A program made the position numbers and the translations under genes. From the NCBI RefSeq assembly GCF_028596125.1, contig NZ_CP117229.1, forward strand, positions 1,286,001-1,350,000: 64,000 nt of DNA. The letters are read 5' to 3'. Positions 45,802 through 56,321 of the stretch are shown piece by piece; the stretch's first letter is position 1; each line of letters opens with the position of its first letter. Under the pieces are notes generated by a model. The model was not told the DNA's origin. It searched no databases and saw only the letters and a program-made list of their open reading frames with translations. This DNA is from Listeria innocua. GTDB taxonomy: Bacteria; Bacillota; Bacilli; Lactobacillales; Listeriaceae.

Positions 45802-48384
45802 ATGACAGAATATACACCAATGATTAAGCAATACTTAGAAATCAAAGACAAATATCAAGATGCTTTCTTATTTTTCCGTTTAGGAGATTTTTATGAAATG
45901 TTTTTTGAGGATGCACTCAATGCTTCTCAAATTTTAGAAATTACATTGACTGGTCGCGAAGGTGGAACAAAGGAGAAAATCCCTATGTGCGGAGTTCCTT
46001 ATCATTCAGCGAGCGGTTACATTGATACGTTAATTGAAAAGGGATATAAAGTAGCTATTTGTGAGCAAGTAGAAGATCCTAAAACAACGAAAGGCATGGT
46101 AAAACGAGAAGTAGTGCAGTTAATTTCACCTGGAACCGTCATGGATGAACGAGGATTAAAGGCGAAAGAAAATAACTATATTGCCTCACTTTACTGTTAC
46201 GAAGGAAAGGAATACGGTTTTGCTTACTCTGATTTATCTACTGGTGAATTAAAATCAACGGTTATTGAAGCTAGCGAAGACCGCTTAATTAATGAGTTAA
46301 CAACCCTTTCAACTAGAGAATTAATCGTTTCCGAATCAGAAAAAGAAGTTCTTTCTGACGTGATGAAAGAACAACTTGGTTTAACTTTTTCGGTTCATGA
46401 AGAAGATACTATCCCAGCGGAAAACGAAAAATTAGTTACGCGCCATATGTCGCTCTCAGAAAAACGAGCTATAGGTAAATTACTCCACTATTTAAAAGAA
46501 ACCCAAAAGCGGGACTTAGGTCACCTGCAACAAGCAATACACTATGAAACTAGTAACTACATGAAAATGGATTACTATTCGAAACGTAATTTAGAATTAG
46601 CAGAATCCATTCGAGGTAAAGGGCGCCAAGGAACGCTACTGTGGCTATTAGATAATACACAAACGGCTATGGGCGGAAGAATGCTAAAACAATGGATTGA
46701 TCGCCCGTTAATTGATCGTAAGCAAATTATTGAACGTCAAGATGATGTCAGTGAACTAATGGCTCACTTTTTTGAGCGTCTGGAATTAGTAGAAAACCTA
46801 AAAAACGTTTATGACTTAGAACGTCTTGCTGGTCGAGTTGCTTATGGAAATGTAAATGCGCGTGATTTAATTCAACTGCGCAACTCGTTATACCAAATAC
46901 CTCGTATCCGAGCGACGTTATTATCAATGAATAGTAAGAGTTTAACAGCACTTGCTAATCAATTAGATCCATGTGAAGAACTAACGGAAAAACTAGAAGA
47001 AGCAATTGTTGACTCCGCACCGATTTCCATTCGCGAAGGTGGAATAATTAAAGATGGTTACAATAGTCAACTTGATACGTATCGTGATGCAAGTCGGAAC
47101 GGAAAAACATGGATTGCAGAATTAGAGCGAAAAGAGCGCGAACTAACTGGAATTAAAACGATGAAGGTAGGCTTTAACCGCGTATTTGGCTACTATATTG
47201 AAGTTACCCGGGCGAACACGCATCTGCTCCCAGAAGGCCGCTATGAACGCAAGCAAACACTAGCTAATGCAGAACGTTATATTACTCCAGAACTAAAAGA
47301 AAAAGAAAAACTCATTTTAGATGCAGAAGAAAAAAGTATGGAATTAGAATATCAACTATTTACAGAAGTACGCGAAATGGTAAAAGACTACATAGAACGC
47401 CTCCAAAAATTAGCGAAGTCTGTAAGTGAAATCGATTGTTTACAAAGTTTTGCAGATATTAGTGAGAAAAATCATTTCATTCGCCCTACCTTAAGTGAAG
47501 ACGGGTCACTGCACGTTAAACAAGGTCGCCATCCTGTTGTAGAAAAAGTAATGGGTGCGCAAAGTTATGTCGCTAATGATTGCGATTTAGATCAAAATAG
47601 AGAAATTTTGCTTATAACGGGCCCCAATATGTCAGGTAAAAGTACGTATATGCGTCAAGTTGCTCTAACAGCGATATGTGCTCAAGTAGGATGTTTTGTT
47701 CCCGCCGAAGAAGCAACTCTACCAATTTTCGACCAAATTTTTACTAGAATTGGGGCAGCAGACGATTTAATAGCTGGCCAAAGTACCTTTATGGTAGAAA
47801 TGCTAGAAGCTAGAAATGCTATTGTCCATGCTACAAAAGATAGTTTGATTTTATTTGATGAAATCGGTCGTGGAACTGCTACTTATGATGGTATGGCGCT
47901 TGCTCAGGCAATTATCGAGTATATTCACGAAAACGTTCATGCTAAAACACTATTCTCCACCCATTACCATGAATTAACAGATCTTGAGAAAGAATTACGT
48001 GGATTACAAAACATCCATGTGAGTGCTGTTGAAGAGAATGGGAAAGTGGTATTTCTTCATAAAATTAAAGAAGGACCAGCAGACAAAAGTTATGGTATTC
48101 ATGTTGCTGAATTAGCAGAACTACCTAAATCCTTGATTGAACGAGCAAGCCGCATTTTAGAGCAGTTAGAAAGTAATGATAAAAAAATAATTATTACCCA
48201 AGATAAACAACCAGAAGAAATTCACGAAGAAGTACAACTATCAATGTTCCCGGTAGAACCAGAGGAAAAAGCATCTTCTAAAGAAACAAAACTATTAAAA
48301 GAAATTGCCGCCATGAATATTATGCAGATGACGCCAATGGATGCGATGAACAAATTATACGAACTCCAAAGTAAAATTCATTAA
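45802..48384 (+). CDS. mutS: DNA mismatch repair protein MutS
   Basis: Mismatch-recognition ATPase of 860 residues, full length. The N-terminal mismatch-binding motif lies in [13 protein letters not shown] (Phe and Glu intercalate at the mispair). Connector, lever and clamp domains follow. The ABC-type ATPase has Walker A GPNMSGKS at about 607-614 and Walker [17 protein letters not shown]. The acidic C-terminal tail may bind the beta clamp. The start is ATG after AAGGGATGATGAGATA. It forms an operon with mutL, 19 bases downstream. Confidence 0.97.
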   Translation: MTEYTPMIKQYLEIKDKYQDAFLFFRLGDFYEMFFEDALNASQILEITLTGREGGTKEKIPMCGVPYHSASGYIDTLIEKGYKVAICEQVEDPKTTKGMVKREVVQLISPGTVMDERGLKAKENNYIASLYCYEGKEYGFAYSDLSTGELKSTVIEASEDRLINELTTLSTRELIVSESEKEVLSDVMKEQLGLTFSVHEEDTIPAENEKLVTRHMSLSEKRAIGKLLHYLKETQKRDLGHLQQAIHYETSNYMKMDYYSKRNLELAESIRGKGRQGTLLWLLDNTQTAMGGRMLKQWIDRPLIDRKQIIERQDDVSELMAHFFERLELVENLKNVYDLERLAGRVAYGNVNARDLIQLRNSLYQIPRIRATLLSMNSKSLTALANQLDPCEELTEKLEEAIVDSAPISIREGGIIKDGYNSQLDTYRDASRNGKTWIAELERKERELTGIKTMKVGFNRVFGYYIEVTRANTHLLPEGRYERKQTLANAERYITPELKEKEKLILDAEEKSMELEYQLFTEVREMVKDYIERLQKLAKSVSEIDCLQSFADISEKNHFIRPTLSEDGSLHVKQGRHPVVEKVMGAQSYVANDCDLDQNREILLITGPNMSGKSTYMRQVALTAICAQVGCFVPAEEATLPIFDQIFTRIGAADDLIAGQSTFMVEMLEARNAIVHATKDSLILFDEIGRGTATYDGMALAQAIIEYIHENVHAKTLFSTHYHELTDLEKELRGLQNIHVSAVEENGKVVFLHKIKEGPADKSYGIHVAELAELPKSLIERASRILEQLESNDKKIIITQDKQPEEIHEEVQLSMFPVEPEEKASSKETKLLKEIAAMNIMQMTPMDAMNKLYELQSKIH

Positions 48385-48403
48385 ACAGAAAGGCGGGTTT
48401 TAA

Positions 48404-50215
48404 ATGGCTAAACATATAGTGGAATTAACCGATGCTTTATCCAATAAAATAGCTGCCGGAGAAGTAGTAGAACGACCTGCTTCTGTCGTTAAAGAATTAG
48501 TCGAAAATGCGATTGATGCAGGGAGCACAGTAATTGATATTTTGGTGGAAGAAGCGGGATTAAATAAGATTACAATTATTGATAACGGTAGTGGTATTGA
48601 GGAAGAAGACGTTGCAATAGCCTTTTTGCGCCATGCTACGAGTAAAATTAAAAACGAAGCTGATCTATTTCGTGTTCATACTTTAGGGTTTCGCGGAGAA
48701 GCACTTCCTAGTATTGCGTCTGTATCTCATTTAACATTAGAAACTTCTACAGGTGAAACAAAAGGAACTACTATCTCTCTTGAAGGCGGAAAAATCATTG
48801 AACAAAAAAGTGGTCACGCCCGAAAAGGAACGCAAATCGAAGTATCGCAATTGTTCTTTAATACTCCAGCAAGATTAAAATATTTAAAAAGCTTACCAAC
48901 TGAACTTGGAAATATTACCGATATTTTAAATCGTCTTGCTTTAGCTCATCCAGATATTAGTTTCCGGTTTTCGCACAATGGGAAACCTTTGCTTCAAACA
49001 AATGGAAATGGCGATTTACGTCAAGTGATCTCAGCTATTTATGGCGTGTCTATCGCTAGAAAATCGATTCCAGTTAAGGCAGAGTCGCTTGATTTTAAAA
49101 TTTCAGGTTATGCCGTATTGCCAGAAGTAAATCGTTCCAACCGTAATTACATTTCAACGATTATTAATGGCCGTTTTATCAAAAACTTCGCACTAGTAAA
49201 AGCGATACAAGAAGGGTACCATACACTTTTACCAATTGGTCGTTTTCCAATAATCGTGCTACAAATCGAAATGGACCCAATTATTGTAGATGTCAACGTT
49301 CATCCAGCAAAACTTGAAGTACGTTTAAGTAAAGAAAAAGAACTTGGCCAGCTCATTAGTCAGATGATTAAAGACGCATTTCATCAGTTGCAATTAATTC
49401 CAGATGGAGAAGTTTCAAAAAAACAAAAAGAACAACAAAAATCCGAACAAATTCAGATGTCATTTGAAGAAAACAGACAGCCAAAAGAACCGCCGACGCT
49501 TTTCTCAAAACCAAATATTCCTGAATACGTACCATCTGATGAAATAGTACCAAAAGAAGACGACTTTATTTTAGAAACGATGCCTACTTATAATCCGGAA
49601 ACGCAGCCTGAACAAGTAGAAGAGCAAAAAGAACGTATTCCGAAAATGTATCCAATCGGACAAATGCATGCGACGTATATTTTCGCTCAAAATGAAAATG
49701 GTCTATATATTATTGATCAGCATGCCGCGCAAGAACGAATTAAATATGAATTCTATCGTGAAAAAATTGGAGAAGTAAGTCGAGAATTGCAAGAATTACT
49801 CGTGCCTATCGTGTTAGAATTCCCATCAGATGAATATGTCCGACTAGAAGAACAAAAAGCGAAACTAGAAGAAGTTGGTGTTTTTCTTGAAAACTTCGGA
49901 CAAAACAGCTTTATTATTCGCGCACATCCAACCTGGTTCCCAAAAGACCAAGAAGAGGAAATGCTCCGCGAAATTATCGATGAAGCCTTGTCAGCACCAA
50001 GTATAAGTATTCATAAATTAAGAGAAGATACCGCGATTATGATGAGTTGTAAAAAATCAATTAAAGCAAATCACTATTTAACTATGCAAGATATGGAAGC
50101 ACTTCTTGATACACTTAGAGAAGCAAGCGATCCATTCACTTGTCCTCATGGTCGCCCAGTTATTATTCAATATTCAACTTACGAACTGGAAAAAATGTTT
50201 AAACGTGTCATGTAG
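48404..50215 (+). CDS. mutL: DNA mismatch repair protein MutL
   Basis: GHKL ATPase and latent nickase, 603 residues. The N-terminal half shows [20 protein letters not shown] and [10 protein letters not shown] variable linker follows. The C-terminal domain has the metal-binding endonuclease motif [12 protein letters not shown] near 437, as expected for species without MutH, plus a late CPHGRP motif. The start is ATG after AAAGGCGGG. glpP begins 19 bases after its stop. Confidence 0.97.
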   Translation: MAKHIVELTDALSNKIAAGEVVERPASVVKELVENAIDAGSTVIDILVEEAGLNKITIIDNGSGIEEEDVAIAFLRHATSKIKNEADLFRVHTLGFRGEALPSIASVSHLTLETSTGETKGTTISLEGGKIIEQKSGHARKGTQIEVSQLFFNTPARLKYLKSLPTELGNITDILNRLALAHPDISFRFSHNGKPLLQTNGNGDLRQVISAIYGVSIARKSIPVKAESLDFKISGYAVLPEVNRSNRNYISTIINGRFIKNFALVKAIQEGYHTLLPIGRFPIIVLQIEMDPIIVDVNVHPAKLEVRLSKEKELGQLISQMIKDAFHQLQLIPDGEVSKKQKEQQKSEQIQMSFEENRQPKEPPTLFSKPNIPEYVPSDEIVPKEDDFILETMPTYNPETQPEQVEEQKERIPKMYPIGQMHATYIFAQNENGLYIIDQHAAQERIKYEFYREKIGEVSRELQELLVPIVLEFPSDEYVRLEEQKAKLEEVGVFLENFGQNSFIIRAHPTWFPKDQEEEMLREIIDEALSAPSISIHKLREDTAIMMSCKKSIKANHYLTMQDMEALLDTLREASDPFTCPHGRPVIIQYSTYELEKMFKRVM

Positions 50216-50234
50216 AAGAGGAGGAGGAATACAA

Positions 50235-50783
50235 TTGGAGTTACCATTTTCTGGTCAATCAATCATCCCAGCTGCACATAATCAAAAAGACATGGAAAAG
50301 ATATTAGAACTTGATTTGACTTATATGGTGATGCTCGAGACTCATGTTGCTCAGCTTAAAGCTTTAGTAAAATATGCACAAGCTGGCGGGAAAAAAGTTT
50401 TGCTACATGCTGATTTAGTCAATGGTTTAAAAAATGATGACTATGCAATTGACTTTTTATGTAAAGAAATTCGCCCAGATGGCATTATTTCTACAAGAGG
50501 AAATGCGATTATGAAAGCAAAACAACATAAAATGCTTGCCATTCAGCGTTTATTTATGATAGATTCTAGCGCTTATAACAAAGGAGTGGCTTTAATTCAG
50601 AAGGTCCAACCTGATTGCATTGAACTTTTACCCGGCATCATTCCAGAACAAGTACAAAAGATGACCCAAAAGCTTCACATTCCAGTGATTGCGGGAGGAT
50701 TAATCGAAACAACACAACAAGTGGATCAAGTAATTGCTAGTGGTGCAATTGCTGTTACCACATCGAATAAATATTTATGGTGA
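50235..50783 (+). CDS. glpP: Glycerol uptake operon antiterminator GlpP
   Basis: Small TIM-barrel RNA-binding protein, 182 residues. In B. subtilis GlpP with glycerol 3-phosphate prevents termination in glp leaders and stabilises glpD mRNA. Conserved parts are LHADLVNGL, DGIISTRGNAI, IELLPGIIPEQ and VIAGGLIET. The TTG at 50235 follows GAGGAGGAGG. A longer frame inside mutL is not conserved. No glpF, glpK or glpD is adjacent. It is attached to mutSL and followed by a terminator. Confidence 0.92.
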   Translation: MELPFSGQSIIPAAHNQKDMEKILELDLTYMVMLETHVAQLKALVKYAQAGGKKVLLHADLVNGLKNDDYAIDFLCKEIRPDGIISTRGNAIMKAKQHKMLAIQRLFMIDSSAYNKGVALIQKVQPDCIELLPGIIPEQVQKMTQKLHIPVIAGGLIETTQQVDQVIASGAIAVTTSNKYLW

Positions 50784-50787
50784 AAAG

Positions 50788-50825
50788 TAGCTAAGTCGTA
50801 GTTGTAAAAACGGCTTAGCTATTTT
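50788..50825 (+). terminator. Intrinsic terminator of mutSL-glpP
   Basis: TAGCTAAGTCGT (50788-50799) pairs with ACGGCTTAGCTA (50810-50821) with one G-U, followed by TTTTC. Confidence 0.75.
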
Positions 50826-51079
50826 CATGAAAAACAATGAAAACGCTACATAAACGGTAAAAGCATTGGTGCGCAATAGATTAAGCGTTTTCCAACTGTT
50901 TTATACAAATGAATGAAATTAAAACTGTACCATAACAGGAGTGGGTGTTTGAAGTGGTACAGGAAATATAAGAAATTAAAATTAAAACAAAATTAGAATA
51001 ATGATAAAGTGGTTAAAACGCATTAAATTAGCGTTCTTGGCTATTTTGAAAGAAAAAGTCACATAAAATTCATAAAAAA
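50826..51079. other. Long AT-rich control region upstream of pflB
   Basis: There is no gene here. ATGAAAACGCTACATA (50837-50852) matches 13 of 16 cre positions, and GATTAAGCGTTTTCCA near 50880 and GGTTAAAACGCATTAA near 51015 are weaker relatives. The length suggests several regulator sites, as expected for a fermentation gene. Confidence 0.35.
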
Positions 51080-51099
51080 GTTTGAAAAATATTGCACAA
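51080..51099 (+). promoter_or_regulatory. Rex-like redox operator before pflB
   Basis: GTTTGAA, six bases, TGCACAA has the exact 7-6-7 geometry of the Rex consensus TTGTGAA-N6-TTCACAA and matches 11 of 14 defined positions. It overlaps a candidate -35 (TTGCAC, 51092-51097), so binding would repress. Rex senses the NADH/NAD ratio. Confidence 0.45.
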
Positions 51100-51208
51100 A
51101 ACTGTAGCATTTTTTGTAGAATATGTTATGATAACAGTGTAGATTATTTATAAATTAGTTTGCTCAAAAAAGCACGCTCGAGATTGAACAATAAATGGAG
51201 GTTATATG

Positions 51209-53440
51209 ATGACTGAACAATGGTATGAATTCGCAGGTGGTAACTGGCAACAAGAAGTAGATGTACGTGACTTTATCTTAAAAAACTATCGCTTATATGA
51301 CGGTGACGACACATTCTTAGTTGGCCCAACCGAAGCAACAACAAAACTTTGGGATCAAGTAATGGACTTAACTAAACAAGAACGTGAAAACGGTGGCGTA
51401 CTAGATATGGATACCAAAATCGTTTCAACCATTACTTCACATGACCCAGGTTACTTAAACAAAGACTTAGAAAAAGTTGTCGGTGTTCAAACTGACGTAC
51501 CTTTCAAACGCGCTTTACAACCATTCGGTGGAATCCGTATGGCAGAAGTAGCAGCTGAATCTTATGGTTTTAAAGTAGACGAAGAAATTAGTCATATTTT
51601 TTCTGAATACCGTAAAACACATAACCAAGGTGTATTTGATGCTTATACTGCTGAAATGCGCGCAGCTCGTAAATCAGGCGTAATCACTGGTCTTCCAGAT
51701 GCTTATGGCCGTGGACGTATTATTGGTGACTACCGTCGTGTTGCACTATACGGAGTTGACTTCTTAATTAAACAAAAGAAACAAGATTTAAACAATACAG
51801 GTTTACGTACAATGAGCGATGACGTTATCCGTCAACGTGAAGAACTTAACGAACAAATTCGTGCTCTTGGCGAATTAAAAGTACTAGGCGAAAAACATGG
51901 TTTCGATCTTGGTCGCCCAGCTAAAACTGCTCAAGAAGCTTTCCAATGGTTATACCTTGGTTACCTAGCTGCTATTAAAGAACAAAATGGTGCTGCAATG
52001 AGCTTAGGACGTACATCTACATTCCTTGATATTTATGTAGAACGTGACCTTCGCAATGGTCTAATTACTGAAGAAGAAGCACAAGAAATTGTTGACCACT
52101 TCATCATGAAATTACGTCTTGTAAAATTTGCTCGTACACCAGATTACAATGAATTATTCTCTGGAGATCCAACTTGGGTTACTGAATCCATCGGTGGTAT
52201 TACGGAAGAAGGCGTTCCACTTGTAACGAAAAACTCATTCCGTTTCTTACACACATTAGATAACTTAGGACCAGCTCCAGAACCAAACTTAACTGTACTT
52301 TGGTCCACTCATTTACCATCAGGATTCAAGAAATTCTGTGCTAAAATGTCTATCAAAACATCTGCTATTCAATACGAAAATGACGATGTTATGCGCCCTA
52401 AATGGGGAGACGACTATGCGATCGCATGTTGTGTATCCGCAATGCGCGTTGGTAAACAAATGCAATTCTTTGGTGCTCGTGCCAACCTTGCTAAAACACT
52501 TCTTTATGCAATCAATGGTGGTGTCGATGAAAAATCTAAAGCACAAGTTGGACCTGCTTATCGTCCAGTTGAAGGCGACGTATTAGACTACAAAGAAGTA
52601 ATGGAAAAATATGATGCAATGATGGAATGGATTGCAGAACTTTACCTTAATACATTAAATGTTATTCACTATATGCATGATAAATATGCTTACGAACGTA
52701 TCGAAATGGCTTTACACGATACAGAAGTATTACGTACAATGGCAACTGGTATCGCTGGACTTTCTGTTGCAGCTGACTCCTTATCTGCTATTAAATATGC
52801 TACTGTTCGTCCAATCCGTGACGAAGACGGCATCGTGGTTGATTATGAAATCGAAGGCGACTATCCTAAATACGGAAACAATGATGACCGTGTAGACGAA
52901 ATTGCTGTAGAACTTCTAAAAACATTCATGACTAAAGTTAGAAAACATAAAACTTACCGTGATGCAGTTCACACAACTTCTGTTCTTACAATCACTTCTA
53001 ACGTGGTTTATGGTAAGAAAACTGGTAACACACCAGACGGACGTCGTGCTGGCGAACCATTTGCACCAGGTGCGAACCCAATGCATGGCCGTGATACTAA
53101 AGGTGCTTTAGCTTCTCTATCTTCCGTAGCTAAACTTCCTTACGAATATGGCCAAGATGGTATTTCTAACACATTCTCTATCGTACCAAAAGCTTTAGGT
53201 CGCGAAGATGAATCGCAAATCAATAACTTAGTTGCTATGCTTGATGGTTATTCCACAAAAATGGGACATCACTTAAACATCAACGTATTCAATCGTGATA
53301 CATTACTTGATGCGATGGATCATCCAGAAGAATATCCTCAGCTAACTATCCGTGTTTCTGGATATGCAGTTAACTTCATCAAATTAACTCGTGAACAACA
53401 ATTAGATGTTATTCACCGTACAATGCACGAATCTATGTAA
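51209..53440 (+). CDS. pflB: Formate acetyltransferase (pyruvate formate-lyase)
   Basis: Glycyl-radical enzyme that cleaves pyruvate with CoA to acetyl-CoA and formate under anaerobiosis. The protein has 743 residues. The adjacent catalytic cysteines are at 407-408 in [11 protein letters not shown]. The radical glycine is Gly718 in RVSGYAVNF near the C-terminus. ATG codons at 51206 and 51209 are both possible. The second has the better seven-base spacing from GGAGG. The activase gene lies 77 bases downstream across a hairpin. Codon use is strongly biased to preferred codons, consistent with high expression. Confidence 0.97.
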   Translation: MTEQWYEFAGGNWQQEVDVRDFILKNYRLYDGDDTFLVGPTEATTKLWDQVMDLTKQERENGGVLDMDTKIVSTITSHDPGYLNKDLEKVVGVQTDVPFKRALQPFGGIRMAEVAAESYGFKVDEEISHIFSEYRKTHNQGVFDAYTAEMRAARKSGVITGLPDAYGRGRIIGDYRRVALYGVDFLIKQKKQDLNNTGLRTMSDDVIRQREELNEQIRALGELKVLGEKHGFDLGRPAKTAQEAFQWLYLGYLAAIKEQNGAAMSLGRTSTFLDIYVERDLRNGLITEEEAQEIVDHFIMKLRLVKFARTPDYNELFSGDPTWVTESIGGITEEGVPLVTKNSFRFLHTLDNLGPAPEPNLTVLWSTHLPSGFKKFCAKMSIKTSAIQYENDDVMRPKWGDDYAIACCVSAMRVGKQMQFFGARANLAKTLLYAINGGVDEKSKAQVGPAYRPVEGDVLDYKEVMEKYDAMMEWIAELYLNTLNVIHYMHDKYAYERIEMALHDTEVLRTMATGIAGLSVAADSLSAIKYATVRPIRDEDGIVVDYEIEGDYPKYGNNDDRVDEIAVELLKTFMTKVRKHKTYRDAVHTTSVLTITSNVVYGKKTGNTPDGRRAGEPFAPGANPMHGRDTKGALASLSSVAKLPYEYGQDGISNTFSIVPKALGREDESQINNLVAMLDGYSTKMGHHLNINVFNRDTLLDAMDHPEEYPQLTIRVSGYAVNFIKLTREQQLDVIHRTMHESM

Positions 53441-53460
53441 TATTAAGGCGAGAACGCTTC

Positions 53461-53493
53461 AACAAGGATTGCTCACCAGTAGCAATCCTTGTT
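53461..53493 (+). repeat. Perfect hairpin between pflB and pflA
   Basis: A 13-base stem, AACAAGGATTGCT/AGCAATCCTTGTT, with a seven-base loop CACCAGT. It is followed by ATTTAGG, not a T run, so it probably attenuates or protects the 3' end of the pflB message. Confidence 0.7.
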
Positions 53494-53517
53494 ATTTAGG
53501 AAAGGAAGAGGAGAATT

Positions 53518-54264
53518 ATGACAGAGGTTTTAGGAAGAGTTCATTCAGTAGAAACAATGGGAACAGTGGACGGTCCAGGTATCCGTTTTATTGTTTTTAT
53601 GCAGGGGTGTTTACTTCGTTGCCAATTTTGTCATAATCCCGATACTTGGAAGATTGGTACAGGCACAGAACGTTCGGCTCAAGATGTATTTGACGAAGCG
53701 ATTAAGTATAAAGAGTTTTGGGATGCATCAGGTGGTGGCGTTACAGTTAGTGGCGGTGAACCATTACTTCAAGTAGATTTCCTAATTGAGTTTTTCACGC
53801 TATGTAAAGCAGCAGGAGTGCATACAACTATCGACTCTTGTGGTGGCTGTTTCACTCGCGATCCTGAGTTTATCGAGAAATTGGATCGTTTGATGGAAGT
53901 AACAGATTTAATTTTACTTGATATTAAACAAATCAATCCAGAAAAACATTTAAAACTAACTACGAAATCCAACGCACCAATTATCGATTTTGCTCACTAT
54001 TTACGCGATAAAGAGCAACCAATTTGGATTAGACACGTGCTAATTCCAACTAAAACAGACGACCCAGAAGATTTAACAAAGCTACACGAATTTATTCAAA
54101 CTCTTCCAAATGTAAAACAAGTGGATGTGCTTCCATACCATACGATGGGTGTTTACAAATGGAAGGAAATGGGCATTCGTTATCCATTAGAAGGTATCGA
54201 AGCTCCAGAAGAAGAAGTGGTAGCACTTGCAAATAAAATCTTAGAAACTAGTAGTTATAAATAG
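53518..54264 (+). CDS. pflA: Pyruvate formate-lyase activating enzyme
   Basis: Radical-SAM enzyme of 248 residues that places the glycyl radical on PflB. The iron-sulfur cluster cysteines are Cys31, Cys35 and Cys38 (CLLRCQFC). SAM-binding segments include SGGEPLLQ and the helix following it. The start is ATG after GGAAAGGAAGAGGAG. It is downstream of pflB in the same unit and is followed by a strong terminator. Some Listeria annotations call it pflC. Confidence 0.95.
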   Translation: MTEVLGRVHSVETMGTVDGPGIRFIVFMQGCLLRCQFCHNPDTWKIGTGTERSAQDVFDEAIKYKEFWDASGGGVTVSGGEPLLQVDFLIEFFTLCKAAGVHTTIDSCGGCFTRDPEFIEKLDRLMEVTDLILLDIKQINPEKHLKLTTKSNAPIIDFAHYLRDKEQPIWIRHVLIPTKTDDPEDLTKLHEFIQTLPNVKQVDVLPYHTMGVYKWKEMGIRYPLEGIEAPEEEVVALANKILETSSYK

Positions 54265-54266
54265 TG

Positions 54267-54300
54267 AAAACCGGCGAATACTATGTTCGCCGGTTTTTTT
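54267..54300. terminator. Terminator after pflA, overlapping the ladR stop
   Basis: AAAACCGGCGAA pairs with TTCGCCGGTTTT around TACTATG and is followed by Ts. The same stem lies at the end of the converging ladR gene and could act in both directions. Confidence 0.88.
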
Positions 54301-54829
54301 ATAGTATTTTATACATTTCCTCACACCATTTTAATTCGGTTTGAATCAAATCTAATCGCCTTGCATAGACTTGATAGGACATGTTTTTTAGCTTGTCTTG
54401 TTTGGTTTTTAAATCAAATAATTTAGCGAAATGGTCGAGCGTTTCTTCAATTAGACCTAACTGTTCTTTTAAGTAAGTTTCTCGTTCTTGAATAAGTCCT
54501 TTTGTTCGAGTGTTATTTAACCAATCTAGTTGAACTTTTGTGGTGAATTCATCTCTTGTTACAGGGATTTTAAGTGGAGTTTCTGACCATTCAAGTAGGG
54601 AATCTAAGCCAGATTGTGTAATAGTGTAGACCTTTTTATCGGGCTTTTTATTCTGTGAATGTTTATGAACTACTAAAAATCCTGCCTTTTCTAACTTAGA
54701 TAATGAAGGGTAGATTTGGCTGTGATGTGTATTTTGCAAGATTCTAAGTCGATTTGCTAGCTCGTAGCCACTCGATGCTTCACGAGCTATCATTTGTAAT
54801 AAAGTATATTCTAATACATTGGGTATCAT
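54299..54829 (-). CDS. ladR: PadR-family repressor LadR
   Basis: Winged-helix regulator of 176 residues. The PadR domain (about 1-85) shows EYTLLQMIAREASSGYELA and HHSQIYPSLSKLEKAG. A C-terminal Vir_act_alpha_C-type helical domain (about 90-176) mediates dimerisation. It is divergent from mdrL. In L. monocytogenes this gene is LadR, described as a negative regulator of the MdrL efflux pump. The start is ATG, with AGGTGCT upstream. Its stop overlaps the pflA terminator. Confidence 0.92.
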   Translation of the reverse strand: MIPNVLEYTLLQMIAREASSGYELANRLRILQNTHHSQIYPSLSKLEKAGFLVVHKHSQNKKPDKKVYTITQSGLDSLLEWSETPLKIPVTRDEFTTKVQLDWLNNTRTKGLIQERETYLKEQLGLIEETLDHFAKLFDLKTKQDKLKNMSYQVYARRLDLIQTELKWCEEMYKIL

Positions 54830-54898
54830 AAAGTAGCACCTCTAAATTTCTATTTAACCTTATTGTAAGCGATAAACATCAATAAGTAAAATCGTTAG

Positions 54899-54922
54899 AT
54901 ATGTAATAAATTATATATGTAA
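54899..54922 (+). repeat. Direct ATATGTAA repeats, candidate LadR operator
   Basis: ATATGTAA occurs at 54899-54906 and again at 54915-54922, 16 bases apart and just upstream of the mdrL -35. With the intervening TAAATTAT the block is partly palindromic. A location this close to the promoter fits an operator for the divergent PadR repressor. Confidence 0.4.
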
Positions 54923-54925
54923 ATA

Positions 54926-54954
54926 TTGACATTGGTATTTATCAAGCGTAATAT
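54926..54954 (+). promoter_or_regulatory. Promoter of mdrL
   Basis: Consensus TTGACA (54926-54931), a 17-base spacer and TAATAT (54949-54954), 43 bases before mdrL. Confidence 0.75.
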
Positions 54955-54996
54955 AATAGTTGAGTTTTATTTTGGAAAGGGAAGTGTAGTTGTATT

Positions 54997-56190
54997 ATGA
55001 TGACAGACAAGGAAATGAACACGGGGAAATGGATAACTGCAGCAGCTAGTTTGCTTGCTTTTATGGGGATTGGAGTTGTGGATCCACTTTTACCTTCTAT
55101 TGCAGAAAGTATTGGCGCATCCCATTCACAAGTAGAAATGTTATTCACTGCTTATATTTTTACAATGGCGATTATGATGATTCCAATTGGTATTGTCGCA
55201 GGTAAATTGGGTGACAAAAAATTAATCGTTATCGGACTATTTATCGTAACTATTTTTGCATTATTATGTGGTTTATCAGATACAATTGGCGCTTTATCCA
55301 TTTTTCGTGCTGGCTGGGGCTTTGGTAATTCAATGTTCATGGCTACAGCGATGACAATGTTAATTGCTTTATCAGAGACACCAGGACATGCGATTGGGAT
55401 TTATGAAGCTTCTATGGGCCTTGGGATGGCATTTGGACCTTTATTAGGAGGTATTTTAGGAAATGTTTCGTGGCGCTATCCATTTTTTGCTACAGCTTGC
55501 TTAATTTTTATCGCATTTTTACTGATTTTATTTAAAGTAAAAGAACCGAAAAAAGTTGTTCAAGCGCCTACTGAAAAAAATGAAGTGGCTATCAAACAGA
55601 TGTTACATTTGTTTAAATATCGCCCATTTTTACAAATTGCATTTAGTGGCATGTTTTATTATTATTGTTTCTTCACAATTTTAGCTTATTCACCACTCGT
55701 TCTTGGTTTATCAGCGATTCAAATCGGTTTTGTATTTTTTGCTTGGGGACTATGTTTAGCTCTTGGTTCTGCGAAAGTTTCTCATGCATTAGAATTTCGT
55801 TTTAATAGTAAACAAATATTAAAGGGATCGTTACTTGCGTGTGCTGTTATCTTAGCATTACTAGGATTTATTGATAATACAGCCGTTGATATTGGTTTAA
55901 TAGTTATTTCAGGCTTAATATTAGGCATAAACAACGCCTTGTTTACAACAACTGTCATGGAGCACTCGCCATATGCAAGAAGCGTCACTAGTGGGGCATA
56001 TAACTTTGTACGTTGGCTAGGGGCAGCATTTTCACCACTTTGTTCCGGCTTACTCAGTGAAGCATTTGGTATGAAAATGCCATTTATAGTAGCCAGTGTC
56101 ATTTGTTTAGCTGGTATGGGACTTCTCTTTATTAAACTAAAACCGGCACATTTCGCACTTCAACAATCTACTTCAATAAAAAGTGAATAA
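54997..56190 (+). CDS. mdrL: MFS multidrug efflux pump MdrL
   Basis: Twelve-helix proton-coupled exporter of the major facilitator superfamily, 397 residues. The DHA1 signatures are the loop 2-3 motif IVAGKLGDKKLIV and, in helix 5, the segment YEASMGLGMAFGPLLGG. The central cytoplasmic loop is basic (about 180-205). In L. monocytogenes MdrL exports cefotaxime, macrolides, heavy metals, ethidium and benzalkonium and is repressed by LadR. Two adjacent ATGs (54997 and 55000) are possible starts. The binding site GGGAAGTG is rather distant from both. Confidence 0.93.
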   Translation: MMTDKEMNTGKWITAAASLLAFMGIGVVDPLLPSIAESIGASHSQVEMLFTAYIFTMAIMMIPIGIVAGKLGDKKLIVIGLFIVTIFALLCGLSDTIGALSIFRAGWGFGNSMFMATAMTMLIALSETPGHAIGIYEASMGLGMAFGPLLGGILGNVSWRYPFFATACLIFIAFLLILFKVKEPKKVVQAPTEKNEVAIKQMLHLFKYRPFLQIAFSGMFYYYCFFTILAYSPLVLGLSAIQIGFVFFAWGLCLALGSAKVSHALEFRFNSKQILKGSLLACAVILALLGFIDNTAVDIGLIVISGLILGINNALFTTTVMEHSPYARSVTSGAYNFVRWLGAAFSPLCSGLLSEAFGMKMPFIVASVICLAGMGLLFIKLKPAHFALQQSTSIKSE

Positions 56191-56198
56191 AAACGACA

Positions 56199-56227
56199 GG
56201 CTGAGCAATTTTGTTCAGTCTTTTTTT
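56199..56227 (+). terminator. Intrinsic terminator of mdrL
   Basis: GGCTGAGC (56199-56206) pairs with GTTCAGTC (56213-56220), including two G-U pairs, followed by seven Ts. Confidence 0.8.
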
Positions 56228-56269
56228 ATGCTAATTATTAATTATTTAATGTTTATCGTTAAAAATCTG

Positions 56270-56299
56270 TTGACACACTATCTCTCTATTATGTATAAT
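56270..56299 (+). promoter_or_regulatory. Promoter of the DUF2975 operon
   Basis: Consensus TTGACA (56270-56275), an 18-base spacer and consensus TATAAT (56294-56299), 23 bases before the start codon: one of the strongest promoters in the window. Confidence 0.8.
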
Positions 56300-56321
56300 C
56301 TAGAAAAAGGGGGAGACTTAC

